From NCBI GenBank assembly GCA_005879655.1, contig VBJK01000074.1:1-22062 (forward strand): a stretch of DNA of 22,062 nt, written 5' to 3'. Of the stretch, positions 7,801 to 16,020 are shown piece after piece; the stretch's first letter is position 1; every line of letters begins with the position of its first letter. Source of the stretch: Chloroflexota bacterium (GTDB taxonomy: Bacteria > Chloroflexota > Ktedonobacteria > Ktedonobacterales > Ktedonobacteraceae). The notes under the pieces were generated by a model, which saw only the letters and a program-made list of their open reading frames with translations, ran no database searches and was not told the origin of the DNA. The position numbers and the translations under genes are program-made.

Positions 7801-9366
7801 TTTCTGCTGCTCGTCTTGCTGCTGCTGCCAACGATAGTGTGCATTGGTTGCACGCTCGCCAGCTTGCAGAATGCCTTGATTTTCTAATTGTTTATGAAGT
7901 TGGCGCAATGCTGAAAGTTCTTTGGCCGCTTGTTTTGCCTGTGCATCATAGCCCGCAGCCTCGACATCCTGTTTCGTTGCGCTATCACGGAACTTACCTG
8001 CTTCTGCGCGTTGTTGCCGGGCCAGATCTTCGGCATGTCGCTCTTCCGCACGCAATTTCTCAGCTTTGGCAGATAAGGTGGCGGCATAGCGGCACGCGCT
8101 CTCTTGAAGCACGAGTAACAATGGCTCATGCTCTTGTTGCTGCGCTCTCATTTGCGCCTGAATGGACTCGGCTCTGGCTCTGGCCCTGATCACTGCCCGC
8201 AGCGGAATTGCCGCCTGCCACACTATGACCTGCCGCTTTGCATATTCCACGAGATCGCTCAAAGTCGCTACACCTGTCGTGAGCTGCTGAACGCGCTTCT
8301 GGGAGGCGGCAAAACGCAGAAGGAGGGCGCGTCGCCTCTGCTGCTTCGCCGCTTCTTGTACACGAAGCAACTCCGCATGAGCCTCTTGCTCTATCTCTTC
8401 CCATGTACTTTGTTCCTGGCGCAAGTTCTCCACCCACCTGTTGACTGCTCCCGTTGCATCATCAATGCCCTCTTGGACTGCATGTATCTGCCTGTAGAGG
8501 CGCGCTCGTTCGTCCGCCACTTCACATAGCAGCGCGAGTTGACTTGTTAGCGTTTGCAGCAGAGCATATTCGGGTTCAAGCTTGTGACGAAGATCTAGGA
8601 GCAATTGGCGAAACGTGGTGATATTTTTAGCGATTTCGTGGCTGGTTGCCGTCTCTCCCATCAGATCCAGAAAGAAATCGACAAAGCTATTGTCATTCTT
8701 AAAAAGGAAAGGCTCTGCCGCTCCACCTTCGCGGCTATTCATGCGGATCTGGTATCTGAACAATTCGGGGTCTGCTCCGATGCGTTCGAGCATCTCGCGC
8801 CATTGGCCCAGCGTCTCTGTATACTCGACACTCGCCTGGGGATAGGTATGATCTAACTCACGCAATTCCTGCCGAAACGTTCCCATCACGCGCTGCTCAA
8901 GCTGCCCCTGTTTGGTGATATAGATCGGCAGACCTTCCAATGTGAGGCGAGGCTCATCCTCGATGACACGCGTCGCAAAGAACATGCGATGCAGTTTTCT
9001 GCCTTCCTGAGCAGAACCGCTGGCACGCCACTCGCAAAATGCGCCGGTCAGATAACGTTCTGGTTTGCCAGACCATAATGACCTTTGCTGCCTCTGCTCA
9101 TCCATTTGCCACTCCGCCACAAGAACACTACGATCATCTGGCTGCACATACTCGTCAATCTTGTGCATGTCTGGCATTGGCCTATCGGGACAGAGCAGCC
9201 AGAATATGAGCCGAATCAGCGTTGTTTTGCCACCACCATTGCGTAGCCAGATGGCGCTATGTGTTGCCTGTCCAGTCGTAATGTCCTCCATAGACAGAGT
9301 GAGGTCGTCCATTCTGGCTCGACGTGGGCCTATATTGCAGAAACGCAGGCGAAGTAGTTGTGGCAC
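4879..9366 (-). CDS. jetC: JetC-like SMC/MukB-type ATPase of a Wadjet system
   Basis: JetC is the SMC-like ATPase that dimerises through a hinge and extrudes DNA loops. The chosen start is GTG 9366-9364: it lies one base after the jetB stop and has GGGAGG about 7 bases upstream. A further GTG at 9423 would overlap jetB by 56 bases. The 1495-residue product has a head half with the P-loop LRNGGGKTT (residues 41-49), very long coiled coils rich in Q, E, K, R and L (about 290-1240), a compact hinge-like interruption (about 625-740, around GFLPPLQAVAHV), and a C-terminal head with the ABC signature SGGERLTS (1361-1368) and Walker B LILDNPIG (1394-1401). Two departures are clear: Leu at the first glycine position of the P-loop, and Asn where SMC proteins have the catalytic Glu after the Walker B Asp. 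Coiled-coil length is typical of MukB/JetC. Overlap with jetD couples them. Confidence 0.85.
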   Translation of the reverse strand: MPQLLRLRFCNIGPRRARMDDLTLSMEDITTGQATHSAIWLRNGGGKTTLIRLIFWLLCPDRPMPDMHKIDEYVQPDDRSVLVAEWQMDEQRQQRSLWSGKPERYLTGAFCEWRASGSAQEGRKLHRMFFATRVIEDEPRLTLEGLPIYITKQGQLEQRVMGTFRQELRELDHTYPQASVEYTETLGQWREMLERIGADPELFRYQIRMNSREGGAAEPFLFKNDNSFVDFFLDLMGETATSHEIAKNITTFRQLLLDLRHKLEPEYALLQTLTSQLALLCEVADERARLYRQIHAVQEGIDDATGAVNRWVENLRQEQSTWEEIEQEAHAELLRVQEAAKQQRRRALLLRFAASQKRVQQLTTGVATLSDLVEYAKRQVIVWQAAIPLRAVIRARARAESIQAQMRAQQQEHEPLLLVLQESACRYAATLSAKAEKLRAEERHAEDLARQQRAEAGKFRDSATKQDVEAAGYDAQAKQAAKELSALRQLHKQLENQGILQAGERATNAHYRWQQQQDEQQKELQTLQRILETLESEREELQERQRTLISTLDKLDMQIKHEQKLLKPAQQERQQITADTILQQHLEVPELDVDQLTSRTTELLEEKQHAWEEQLARLRITAAEQDAMIQYLSDYGFLPPLQAVAHVQEHLKKEHITVWSGWRYLAESVGETERRSWLQRVPELAFCVVVPDEQWPRAQHTLQTAQPYLETPVVVFARREIQNGIAARGWSLGPTSDAYFQQEAGNRELLDRKERRQRLEDQINTLHHETVQLRSSLQRLKHTLTHYPTTWWNEHHALLREAQEQQQSSQAKLRPQEQELEYCKKQIASKQQELRELQKKIELVKGYLIRLQASEIQLNVDADILQQREYEQRALAEECRTQAQHLRTQAQEKEDEANATANAEKRFAEEASIIERERGEVRYLEGKSPAPASGDLQVLRDEYERLKEQYEQKIGVNELTVLHKEALKEAEQAQRQLRRKLEKPVTESEVHDALSTLSDPDDADQRADEALVTKVNAENERDREQDKLAKAEQEMQGFKKRLSGQGIDENELEDVLESEALCIKEAEEEERLAANNEQVAQKQSTTELEAQQSAQNCATHIESLVRVQRQVEMMQENHAALLALGARNEDLPDLAELDEAPSAQEKQAALKEEEIDELLQTLQRQLKQIQEGKGHLDRRAETSSQHIRRALNEVDKEFKEVSLAKRLLAYSDGENGGYEQHSHTLLPEMLLRQTLIREEREKSMAYRNSLVEHLVELAESGADFLKSASQYSKLPASLPAFERRPFLRIHLSMPVTKDERVGKIANLLNALVEGEGEIPTGVKLLQQAVHRLAEPMKVELLFPDPADLHYMNPSKLAREESGGERLTSMVLLYCTLLRMRVAHRTKPAGRSSCLILDNPIGVASRSLFLQLQREVAQAMDIQLIYTTGLKDFDALEIFPKIIRLRNSQRNRRTGEALLMHDTSPTGLDAIHMMHDESRNFSLEHQDRQDHQKDQP

Positions 9367-9367
9367 C

Positions 9368-10105
9368 TTATACCTCCCTTGCCGCGATGAGCGTACGTAC
9401 GACACTGGCCAGACGCGCAACACTTTCTTCTTGAGTCATGACCTGGTATTTCCAGGTAGGTTGATATGCCTGGTTGCCATTGCGCGAAACAATGCTCACA
9501 CATCCGTGCTGTTGCAGCGTTCCGAAGGCACGGCGAATCATCTGCAGCGTTGTGCTAGCACTCGCCCGCCCATCGCTGGTGGTCTTCGTCGCGACACGAT
9601 TCTGATAGGCCCGCCAGGCTTCATCTAGCCCGGCAGTCACCTCTTGCACCGTTGGGTCTGGCTGCGTGCGTGCTGCCTCTTCCAGATGCTCACACAGCAT
9701 GCGTAACGTTCGCTCTACCTCCTCAACGGTCACAGGCGGGCGCGCTAGCAGTGGGTCTTCCTCCAGGTCCTGCGCCCGTGGATAGAATGTGGCAAGAATG
9801 GCGACCAGGATGAAGCCATCAATGAGGCGGTCCTCAGCACTGCCAGAGCGACGGTAGTCCTCGGCGGTCATGGCAAAGACAGAATCGTCGTCAGGTGTGA
9901 GCACAACGCCTCTCTGCCCTGCCGCTGTCACCACGACGCCTAACCCGCGACAAATCGCCTGCACACACTCACGAAACGGTACCTGGTCGCGATAGCGGTC
10001 TACCAAGTGTTGATACTCCTCTTCCGTCGCAGGGCGTGCATGTGGCCGGAGTGCCCATTGAATCAGGCGGCCTGCATCAATCAAGGTTTGCGTGTCAGAA
10101 AGCAT
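9368..10105 (-). CDS. jetB: JetB-like (MukE/DUF4194-type) subunit of a Wadjet system
   Basis: The 245-residue soluble protein sits between the JetA-like and JetC genes, the position of JetB/MukE, which binds the kleisin and loads DNA onto the SMC head. ATG 10105 was chosen because AGGAG lies 7 bases upstream and overlap with jetA is then only 11 bases; an ATG at 10162 has no such site. The sequence fits a double winged-helix accessory protein: an N-terminal helical part (DTQTLIDAGRLIQWAL), a central segment with LIDGFILVAILATFYPRAQDLEEDP typical in style of MukE/DUF4194 proteins, and a C-terminal winged-helix-like part in which a helix (TLQMIRRAFGTLQQHGCVSI) precedes a beta hairpin (NGNQAYQPTWKYQVM). 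No catalytic motif is expected or seen. Identity rests on size, fold impression and gene order rather than a diagnostic motif. Confidence 0.68.
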   Translation of the reverse strand: MLSDTQTLIDAGRLIQWALRPHARPATEEEYQHLVDRYRDQVPFRECVQAICRGLGVVVTAAGQRGVVLTPDDDSVFAMTAEDYRRSGSAEDRLIDGFILVAILATFYPRAQDLEEDPLLARPPVTVEEVERTLRMLCEHLEEAARTQPDPTVQEVTAGLDEAWRAYQNRVATKTTSDGRASASTTLQMIRRAFGTLQQHGCVSIVSRNGNQAYQPTWKYQVMTQEESVARLASVVRTLIAAREV

Positions 10106-11615
10106 GTTGATGCTCCTTTCTGTTCTGCTTTGGGAAGAGCACGACATCATCGCCAGCAACATTGCTCAGCCAGAATTGCTGTGTATCCGTTTTCAGCACG
10201 TAGACAGGAAGTTTCTCCGGCTCTGGCGAGTCTTGCTCATCAAAGTAATCCATCACCAAAAACACCAGTACCTCAAGGACTGCAACAGACTCGCCCGCAT
10301 CCTGTGCGGCCAGCACCACTTCGGAGAGCCGTTTTGGCTGCTCCAAAGCGGCGAGATAGTGCTCTGCACGCTCAACCATCTCTACTGTAAAGCGAGTCTG
10401 ATCGTAGTTCGTGTCAATCAGCTCTCGTGGTTGGATCGGTATGGAGTCTACCTGTGCCTCACGGCGAGGTTGCAACAGATAGTGAAGATAACGTGCGAGT
10501 GAGAACATGCCCGGAGCGCTGGCGGGGAAGCAAGCGCTGACGATGGTGTCCAATGTCTGTACGACATGTGCACGTGGCAGGCTGAGAAGAGGGGCTAAGA
10601 GATCGTTTTGCGGGTGGGGAAAGAGCAGCAGAGGGCGCAAGGTAAAAATCTGTCGCTCTTGCTCCTCGAAAAAGATGCGTGGGGCCTCCATCAGCCGCCG
10701 CTCAAGCATCAGATGTTGTTGACGACAGGTTTCAATGAGCTCGATAATCTCTGCCAATTGATAAGCTTGCCGACTTCCAGGCTCAAGCTGCTCACGCTGC
10801 TCGCGGGCCGTCGCCACAATGCTATGCTCCACTGTGCAGCGGGTTCTTACATGCAGCAGCGCATCATCGAGCATGTGACGCATCTCCTCCCTCCAATCCA
10901 CACTGTGCAGGTCGCGGCGGGAGTCTTGTAAGCGGTGCTCCATGTGCTCGCGTAAGCGCATGGAATGCTGCAAGGCCCATTGAGCCGAGCCTCGCGCCTC
11001 CTGAATACGCCCCCGCTTGAGCTGCCACTCGATAATAGCTTCCGCTGCCACCTGGGCATCCTCCAGATTGACAGTTAAGGCGTTGAGCAAGAGATTAGCG
11101 CATTCGTTGGAGAGGCGTAACACGGTGCGCCCATCGACATGATGTCGCTCTTCAAGCAGCCGAACTGAAAGTGTACGCTTGACAGCCTCGCCCTGCTCGA
11201 ATGTGGTGTAGTCAAGCTTGAAAGGTCCTCGTCGCTCCTCCTCGTTGTACAATGTCGCCAGTACTCGTTCTGCCATGCGCACCGCTCGCGTTCGCTCTGG
11301 CTCTATGCCTGCCCCTCGATCCATGGCCTCAAGCAGTGGCAGCAGTTCCTCTATTGCCTGGCGATGCTCAATATCCTGCCCAAGCCCCGTGTGCGTGATG
11401 ATGAGATCAAACAGCTTGAGCGCTAGGGAGAGCGAGGCATAGTGCTGAAATTCGGGCGAGCGATGCTCATCACGAGATTGCAAGCTGAGTAAGCGGTCTG
11501 CGTGGAGCAAGACGCGCAATTGCTGCGTTAATTGCGCGTCCCACAGCACATTGGCAGGCTCGCTAAAGAACTCGGTATCGAATGTATTGGAAGTTGTATC
11601 GTCTTGCTCGTTCAT
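10095..11615 (-). CDS. jetA: JetA-like (MukF-type kleisin) subunit of a Wadjet system
   Basis: JetA/MukF is the kleisin that bridges the two JetC heads. This 506-residue protein is acidic, almost wholly helical and soluble, and lies directly before the JetB and JetC genes. An N-terminal region (about 20-110) looks like winged-helix plus helices (LTQQLRVLLHADRLLSL), the middle (about 120-330) is helical with a segment resembling the helix-rich core of MukF/JetA (ECANLLLNALTVNLEDAQVA, then LREHMEHRLQDSRRD), and the C-terminal part is rich in L, P and acidic residues with a small winged-helix-like end (YVLKTDTQQFWLSNV). No enzyme motif is present. ATG 11615 has GAGGAG 6 bases upstream, inside the end of the sbcC-like gene, which ends only 3 bases away. 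It overlaps jetB by 11 bases. Assignment is mostly from position, size and fold, so a lineage-specific kleisin is possible. Confidence 0.68.
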   Translation of the reverse strand: MNEQDDTTSNTFDTEFFSEPANVLWDAQLTQQLRVLLHADRLLSLQSRDEHRSPEFQHYASLSLALKLFDLIITHTGLGQDIEHRQAIEELLPLLEAMDRGAGIEPERTRAVRMAERVLATLYNEEERRGPFKLDYTTFEQGEAVKRTLSVRLLEERHHVDGRTVLRLSNECANLLLNALTVNLEDAQVAAEAIIEWQLKRGRIQEARGSAQWALQHSMRLREHMEHRLQDSRRDLHSVDWREEMRHMLDDALLHVRTRCTVEHSIVATAREQREQLEPGSRQAYQLAEIIELIETCRQQHLMLERRLMEAPRIFFEEQERQIFTLRPLLLFPHPQNDLLAPLLSLPRAHVVQTLDTIVSACFPASAPGMFSLARYLHYLLQPRREAQVDSIPIQPRELIDTNYDQTRFTVEMVERAEHYLAALEQPKRLSEVVLAAQDAGESVAVLEVLVFLVMDYFDEQDSPEPEKLPVYVLKTDTQQFWLSNVAGDDVVLFPKQNRKEHQHAF

Positions 11616-11618
11616 AGA

Positions 11619-14600
11619 TTACTCCTCGTCCATGAGCGTCACACGTGATGAGCCATCGACCAGCTTGAAGCGATAACGATTGGGAAAGGCGTAGGCGAAC
11701 TCTTCCTGGTGAGAGACGAGAATGATGCGCGCCACGTGCTCCCCTAGCGTGCGCAGCTCCTGTATCATGTCGTCGCGTCCAGTTTTGTCCAGGCCACCGA
11801 AGCCCTCATCAATGATGACCGACTCAAGGTGACGACCATCTCGACTCATGTAACGCCCTATACCCATTGCCAGGCTGACTGCAATGCGAAACTTCTGGCT
11901 GCCGCTTACTGAACCAATCGGGACGGTGCAATTGCTGATCTCTCGGTCACGCACCAATACATCTAACGCTTTGTCCGTCTGTACCTGTGCCTCATTTTCA
12001 GGACGCCATTCGAGGCGCATGCGCCCATGCGAGAGGCCGCTCAGCGTCTGATTCGCAAACTCTACAATGGCATGCTCAGCCCGATTGAGCAGGAATAGTT
12101 GCAAGCCGGTTTTTCCCAGGTGCTTCGTCAGTATGGCATAGAGATGCTGCATCCTCTCATCCTCAAGCTTCTGTTGCTCTAACGCTTGGCGTCGCTCTCG
12201 CATCCCTTCCAAATCTCCAAGCCTGTCCTTCGCCTTATCTCGCTCAGCACTTGCTCGCCTGTGTGCCTCTTTTCTTCTCAAAAGCTCACCCTCAACCTCC
12301 TGAACTGGTCGCTTCGCATCGGCTGGATAGGCCGAAATCTGTACGTTTAATTCATCAATTCTCTTCTGATACCTCTCAATGCGTTCGCGTGCGCTGGTTA
12401 ATTGCTCATGTAGCGAACGATAGCACGTGAGATCAGTACGTCTCTGCTCTAAAACTGTCACACCTGTCTCGTCAAGCGTGTTGGCTTGGCTTCGCCATTG
12501 CATCGGTAAGTTGGCCTCTCGCTCTCGCTGTATGCGCTCCCTTTCCTCTTTGCGTGCGGTTGTATCACCTATCTCGCTCTGACATCGCTGCGCCCGCGTT
12601 GTCAGTTTTTCACGCTCAGTTTCGGCTTCCTGGGCGGCCTTCCTTGCCTGCTTAAGCTTGTGGTGCTGTTCCTCACTCGAAGCCGCAAGTGTGGTTTGCT
12701 GCTTTTCGATGCTATTCTTTTCGGTGCGGGCATTTCTGGCAGCTTCGAGGTCTACATCCTGCTCCTGTTCGCTGATCTGCTGCGCAAACACCACCCTCTG
12801 TTGATGCAGCCCCTGCCACGTTTGGTAATCATCATGGAGCCGCTTCACTTCATGTGCCTGATATGCCTTGCCCTTTACCTCTTGCGATATCGTCTCTAAG
12901 TCGCTCTGCGATGGATAGACAGTTGCTAGCCATGCTGCCCTCTCTTCAGGCATTGCACTGCTGATCTGCTCCTGATGGGACTCGCTCATTGCCCTGAAAG
13001 CTCTACGCAATCGCTTCTCATGTTCTTCAGCCTGCTCACACACTGTTTGTCGCTCAAGCTTAGCTTGCCCGTGGCTATCTCTAACAGCTCCTATCTGGTC
13101 ATCTAGCTCTTGAAGCTCACACTCTTTGGTATGCTTTAGATCAACCGCATGCTGGTGTTGCTGTGTTACCGTCGCCACCTCATGTCGGCACTCCTCTATT
13201 AGCTGTTGGAGGCGCATCCGCTCTTGCCTAGCGTGTTCGCCAGTAATCTCCTGTCCACAGAGATCACACACAGGTTTCGTTGCAACACCTAGAAATTTTT
13301 CCAGACGATTTTGAGCATCTCGCAATCGTCTATTGCTATCTCGCTTTTCGTCATCCAGACGCCGCTCATCACCCCGCACAATGGTACATGCCGCTTCCTG
13401 GGCCGTTCGGCTCTTTTGCAATTCATCATAGCGCACGCGCAATGTCACCATCTGCTCACTTGCCGCTTGCTCACGCCCCAATGTAACAGCTAACACCCCT
13501 CGTACTTCGGCAAACTCGCTGAGCCAGGGCAGCATACGCTCCATGTCTTCAAGCTCACGCAATCGCTGTTCCGCCTGCGTCATCTGTTGTGCAATATCTA
13601 CTGGCAGCGTTGCTATGTGCTTATCTACTGCCTCTCTTTTGATCTGCAATTGCTCTATGGCTTCCAGCCTGCTCACTAATGGAATGAGCACAGTAAGGCG
13701 GCCCAGAAGTTGCTTGGACTTTTGCTCAATGTCATTGAGTGTGGCTTCTAAGTCCGTAACTACCTGTAGCTCGGCCTTCTTTTTGATCTCAGCAATACGT
13801 ACATCCTCTTCAATGCGTCGTGCCTGGCATTGCAACTCATCGAGACGAACCCGCAAGGCTAGCAAAGCTATTCGCTCTTCGACAATCTGTTTGAGTGGAG
13901 ACAGCACAGTATCCAACTCTTGCAACTCAGAGAAACCGCTCGCGATTTCTGCCTCTCTGTCCACTAGCCCTTGCACGCTTTGAAGCTCCATGTGCTGCTT
14001 TTGCAGCTCTGCTCTATCCGCTTCCCAATGCCGTGCCTGTTCGAGGTAGCCGCTGAATCGCTCAACCCTCTCCTGCGCGTCTTCCCATGCTTCTTCCGCA
14101 TCGTGCAGCAGCGTTCGCGCCTCCTCTAGCTCCTCATCGCGAACGACGCGCACATTGGGAGCGAGCAGTTGTCTTTCGAGCGTCTCTACAGCGCTCTTGA
14201 ATGCCTTGCGTTGCTCCTCTGCCGCAACGCGGAGTTTCTCATAGCGCGACAGATCCATCAGTTCCGCAAGAATGTCACGGCGAATTCTGGGATCGACATC
14301 GAGCAATTGCTCACTTTTCCCCTGCAACAGCAGGCAGGAGGAGGTGAAGGCCGCATAGTCCATACCTATCGTTCGCTTTACCCAATCACGAAGCTCATCA
14401 TCACTATCGGTATTGGTCATGCGTTTTGTTGGCGCACTATCGAGATTGCTACCATCTGCACTGTCCACTATAAAGACTTCACGCGTCGAGCGACCTTTGC
14501 GCGGATGAATCCGTTTGATACGATAGATGGTGTTATCCACCATGAAGTCGAATGTGACAATGAGCCTATCAGCCCGGTGATGAATCAAATCTTTTGGGCC

Positions 14601-14765
14601 ACAACGGGCACGATGATAGAGAGCAAATGTCATAGCATCAAAAACAGCAGATTTCCCTACGCTATTTGGGCCAGAAAGCGCCCATATCGATGCACCGACA
14701 AAATTGATGATTTGCTTCTTCTCATAGCTCAAGAAGCCCTCAAGCGTTACCTGTAGCGGAATCAT
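11619..14765 (-). CDS. sbcC: SbcC/Rad50-like ATPase with zinc hook
   Basis: SbcC (Rad50) is the ATPase that, with SbcD (Mre11), recognises DNA ends and hairpins and controls their cleavage. The 1048-residue protein shows the whole set of landmarks: N-terminal P-loop SGPNSVGKS (31-39), Q-loop SCLLLQGKSEQLL near residue 145, long coiled coils, a CxxC zinc hook (PVCDLCGQEI, about 498-507), then the signature SGSQKFRIA (954-962), Walker B VIIDEGFGGLD (about 983-993, with catalytic Glu987) and an H-loop VSHQEEF (His1019). All are intact, so an active enzyme is expected. Length is typical of SbcC. ATG 14765 has AAGGAGAGAGG upstream. It lies 16 bases after the SbcD-like gene, the usual partner order, and 3 bases before jetA. 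The second SMC-like ATPase of the operon is JetC, which has a globular hinge instead of a zinc hook. Confidence 0.95.
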   Translation of the reverse strand: MIPLQVTLEGFLSYEKKQIINFVGASIWALSGPNSVGKSAVFDAMTFALYHRARCGPKDLIHHRADRLIVTFDFMVDNTIYRIKRIHPRKGRSTREVFIVDSADGSNLDSAPTKRMTNTDSDDELRDWVKRTIGMDYAAFTSSCLLLQGKSEQLLDVDPRIRRDILAELMDLSRYEKLRVAAEEQRKAFKSAVETLERQLLAPNVRVVRDEELEEARTLLHDAEEAWEDAQERVERFSGYLEQARHWEADRAELQKQHMELQSVQGLVDREAEIASGFSELQELDTVLSPLKQIVEERIALLALRVRLDELQCQARRIEEDVRIAEIKKKAELQVVTDLEATLNDIEQKSKQLLGRLTVLIPLVSRLEAIEQLQIKREAVDKHIATLPVDIAQQMTQAEQRLRELEDMERMLPWLSEFAEVRGVLAVTLGREQAASEQMVTLRVRYDELQKSRTAQEAACTIVRGDERRLDDEKRDSNRRLRDAQNRLEKFLGVATKPVCDLCGQEITGEHARQERMRLQQLIEECRHEVATVTQQHQHAVDLKHTKECELQELDDQIGAVRDSHGQAKLERQTVCEQAEEHEKRLRRAFRAMSESHQEQISSAMPEERAAWLATVYPSQSDLETISQEVKGKAYQAHEVKRLHDDYQTWQGLHQQRVVFAQQISEQEQDVDLEAARNARTEKNSIEKQQTTLAASSEEQHHKLKQARKAAQEAETEREKLTTRAQRCQSEIGDTTARKEERERIQREREANLPMQWRSQANTLDETGVTVLEQRRTDLTCYRSLHEQLTSARERIERYQKRIDELNVQISAYPADAKRPVQEVEGELLRRKEAHRRASAERDKAKDRLGDLEGMRERRQALEQQKLEDERMQHLYAILTKHLGKTGLQLFLLNRAEHAIVEFANQTLSGLSHGRMRLEWRPENEAQVQTDKALDVLVRDREISNCTVPIGSVSGSQKFRIAVSLAMGIGRYMSRDGRHLESVIIDEGFGGLDKTGRDDMIQELRTLGEHVARIILVSHQEEFAYAFPNRYRFKLVDGSSRVTLMDEE

Positions 14766-14781
14766 GTTCCTCTCTCCTTAC

Positions 14782-15996
14782 CTACTCCATCGTTGCCAGC
14801 AGCGTGCGTGCCAGCTTGAGTATCTCATCCCGTTGTGGGTCATCGGCTAGGTTTTCCTGAAGGTAGTGTTCAACGGTCGAGGCCATATCATCAGGAGCAG
14901 TGACGTCAAAGGCACTGGCGGTAATGCTTGCTCCCTCGGCCTCAATCTGCGCTTCGTAATAATTGGGGAAAATACTTTCTAGTTCGTTGGTCAGGCTGTC
15001 AAGGTTGTGCTCGCCTGGCTTATAGACCAGCCGATATGAGACGAGGGCGTCTGCATGGTCGGGATAGCGCTCGCGTAAGCCCTGCATGTCAGTGTCTGGG
15101 TGAAGAATCTCGATGCGGTAGATGGGAGTTGCGTTTAGGGGCAGGCAGACGGGATCGCCGCGCCTTCCATCTGGACCGATATCAACTAGGACAACGCTCT
15201 TATCATCTTTCCATTCACCATAATTCATGCGCTCGATGCTGCCAGCATAGCGCACATGCGGCGTGTTGCGCAAGACTTCGCCCTGCTCATGAATATGCCC
15301 GTACGCAACATAATCCAGGTACGCCGGAATCTCCCCCTGGTCGATGACCACATCGTCGCTTTCCGAGACGTGATGACGTGTATAGACCTGTGTGCCGCGC
15401 ACATGAATATGGCTGACCAGCACGCTGCGTATGTGCTTTTTAATGACGGTATTCAGTATCCGGTCCCTCGTCTCTTCAAATTTGCGATGCAACAATTCAT
15501 TGCGCTTTGCCAGGCTCTCATAGGGTGTGTTATCCTCACTGAGGTAGCGGGCCGGTGTGGGATAGGGCAGTAACACAAACTGCACACTTTGCCCTACCGG
15601 ATCGGCCAGTTCTAGCACCGTTGGCCGTGTGGCTAGGTAGAGACGGCCAGGCGGACGCGGGCCAGTGGTGCTGGCATTAATGGGCACAGCCAGGTCTAGC
15701 ATATTACGCATGAAGTTGAAGACGTGCTCATTGTCGTGATTGCCGCTGATCGCTACAATGGTGCCGCCCTTGAGCAGAAACGGCTTGAAGATGCGTTGGA
15801 TATCGCTCACCGCTTCGTTCAATTCCTCCATCCGTTGCCCCTGGCTGAAGAGGTCGCCCGCAACGATCATTAGATTAACGCGCTCTTCTTCCAGGTAGCC
15901 CGCAATCTCTTCCAGCCGCTTCACCAGATGAGGACGGCGCGAGACGCGCTTGAGCCGCTCGTGTAAGTGCCAGTCGGCAGTATGCAGTATTCGCAT
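14782..15996 (-). CDS. sbcD: SbcD/Mre11-like DNA exonuclease (metallophosphoesterase)
   Basis: This 404-residue protein is the nuclease partner of the SbcC-like ATPase. Calcineurin-like phosphoesterase motifs are complete and in order: ILHTADWHLHERL (D8, H10), IVAGDLF (D48), SGNHDNE (N86, H87), LVSHIHVRG (H196, H198) and AYGHIHEQG (H234, H236). Its capping-domain region follows (about 285-365), and the C-terminus is helical, as in SbcD/Mre11. SbcD proteins cleave DNA ends and hairpins with Mn2+ and act with SbcC on the nucleoid. Start ATG 15996 follows the herA-like gene by 24 bases, with a weak purine-rich site upstream (AAAGAGAG). The catalytic set is intact, so activity is expected. Being next to HerA and NurA, it recalls the archaeal mre11-rad50-herA-nurA cluster more than a housekeeping bacterial sbcDC pair. 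Confidence 0.95.
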   Translation of the reverse strand: MRILHTADWHLHERLKRVSRRPHLVKRLEEIAGYLEEERVNLMIVAGDLFSQGQRMEELNEAVSDIQRIFKPFLLKGGTIVAISGNHDNEHVFNFMRNMLDLAVPINASTTGPRPPGRLYLATRPTVLELADPVGQSVQFVLLPYPTPARYLSEDNTPYESLAKRNELLHRKFEETRDRILNTVIKKHIRSVLVSHIHVRGTQVYTRHHVSESDDVVIDQGEIPAYLDYVAYGHIHEQGEVLRNTPHVRYAGSIERMNYGEWKDDKSVVLVDIGPDGRRGDPVCLPLNATPIYRIEILHPDTDMQGLRERYPDHADALVSYRLVYKPGEHNLDSLTNELESIFPNYYEAQIEAEGASITASAFDVTAPDDMASTVEHYLQENLADDPQRDEILKLARTLLATME

Positions 15997-16020
15997 CGTG
16001 TTCGCTCTCTTTCGCTTGCT

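Noticed and set aside
9367..9423. GTG at 9423 as the jetC start
   Set aside because: It would overlap jetB by 56 bases; GTG 9366 has GGGAGG at good spacing and directly follows the jetB stop.
9065..9628. A 187-codon plus-strand frame opposite jetC and jetB
   Set aside because: It is an antisense shadow of two well-supported genes, and its Ser-, Cys- and Arg-rich composition is typical of shadows.
10106..10162. ATG at 10162 as the jetB start
   Set aside because: No ribosome binding site and a 68-base overlap with jetA; ATG 10105 has AGGAG 7 bases upstream.
14169..14756. A 195-codon plus-strand frame opposite the start of the SbcC-like gene
   Set aside because: The opposite strand encodes the intact SbcC P-loop and Q-loop; this frame has no domain or ribosome binding site.
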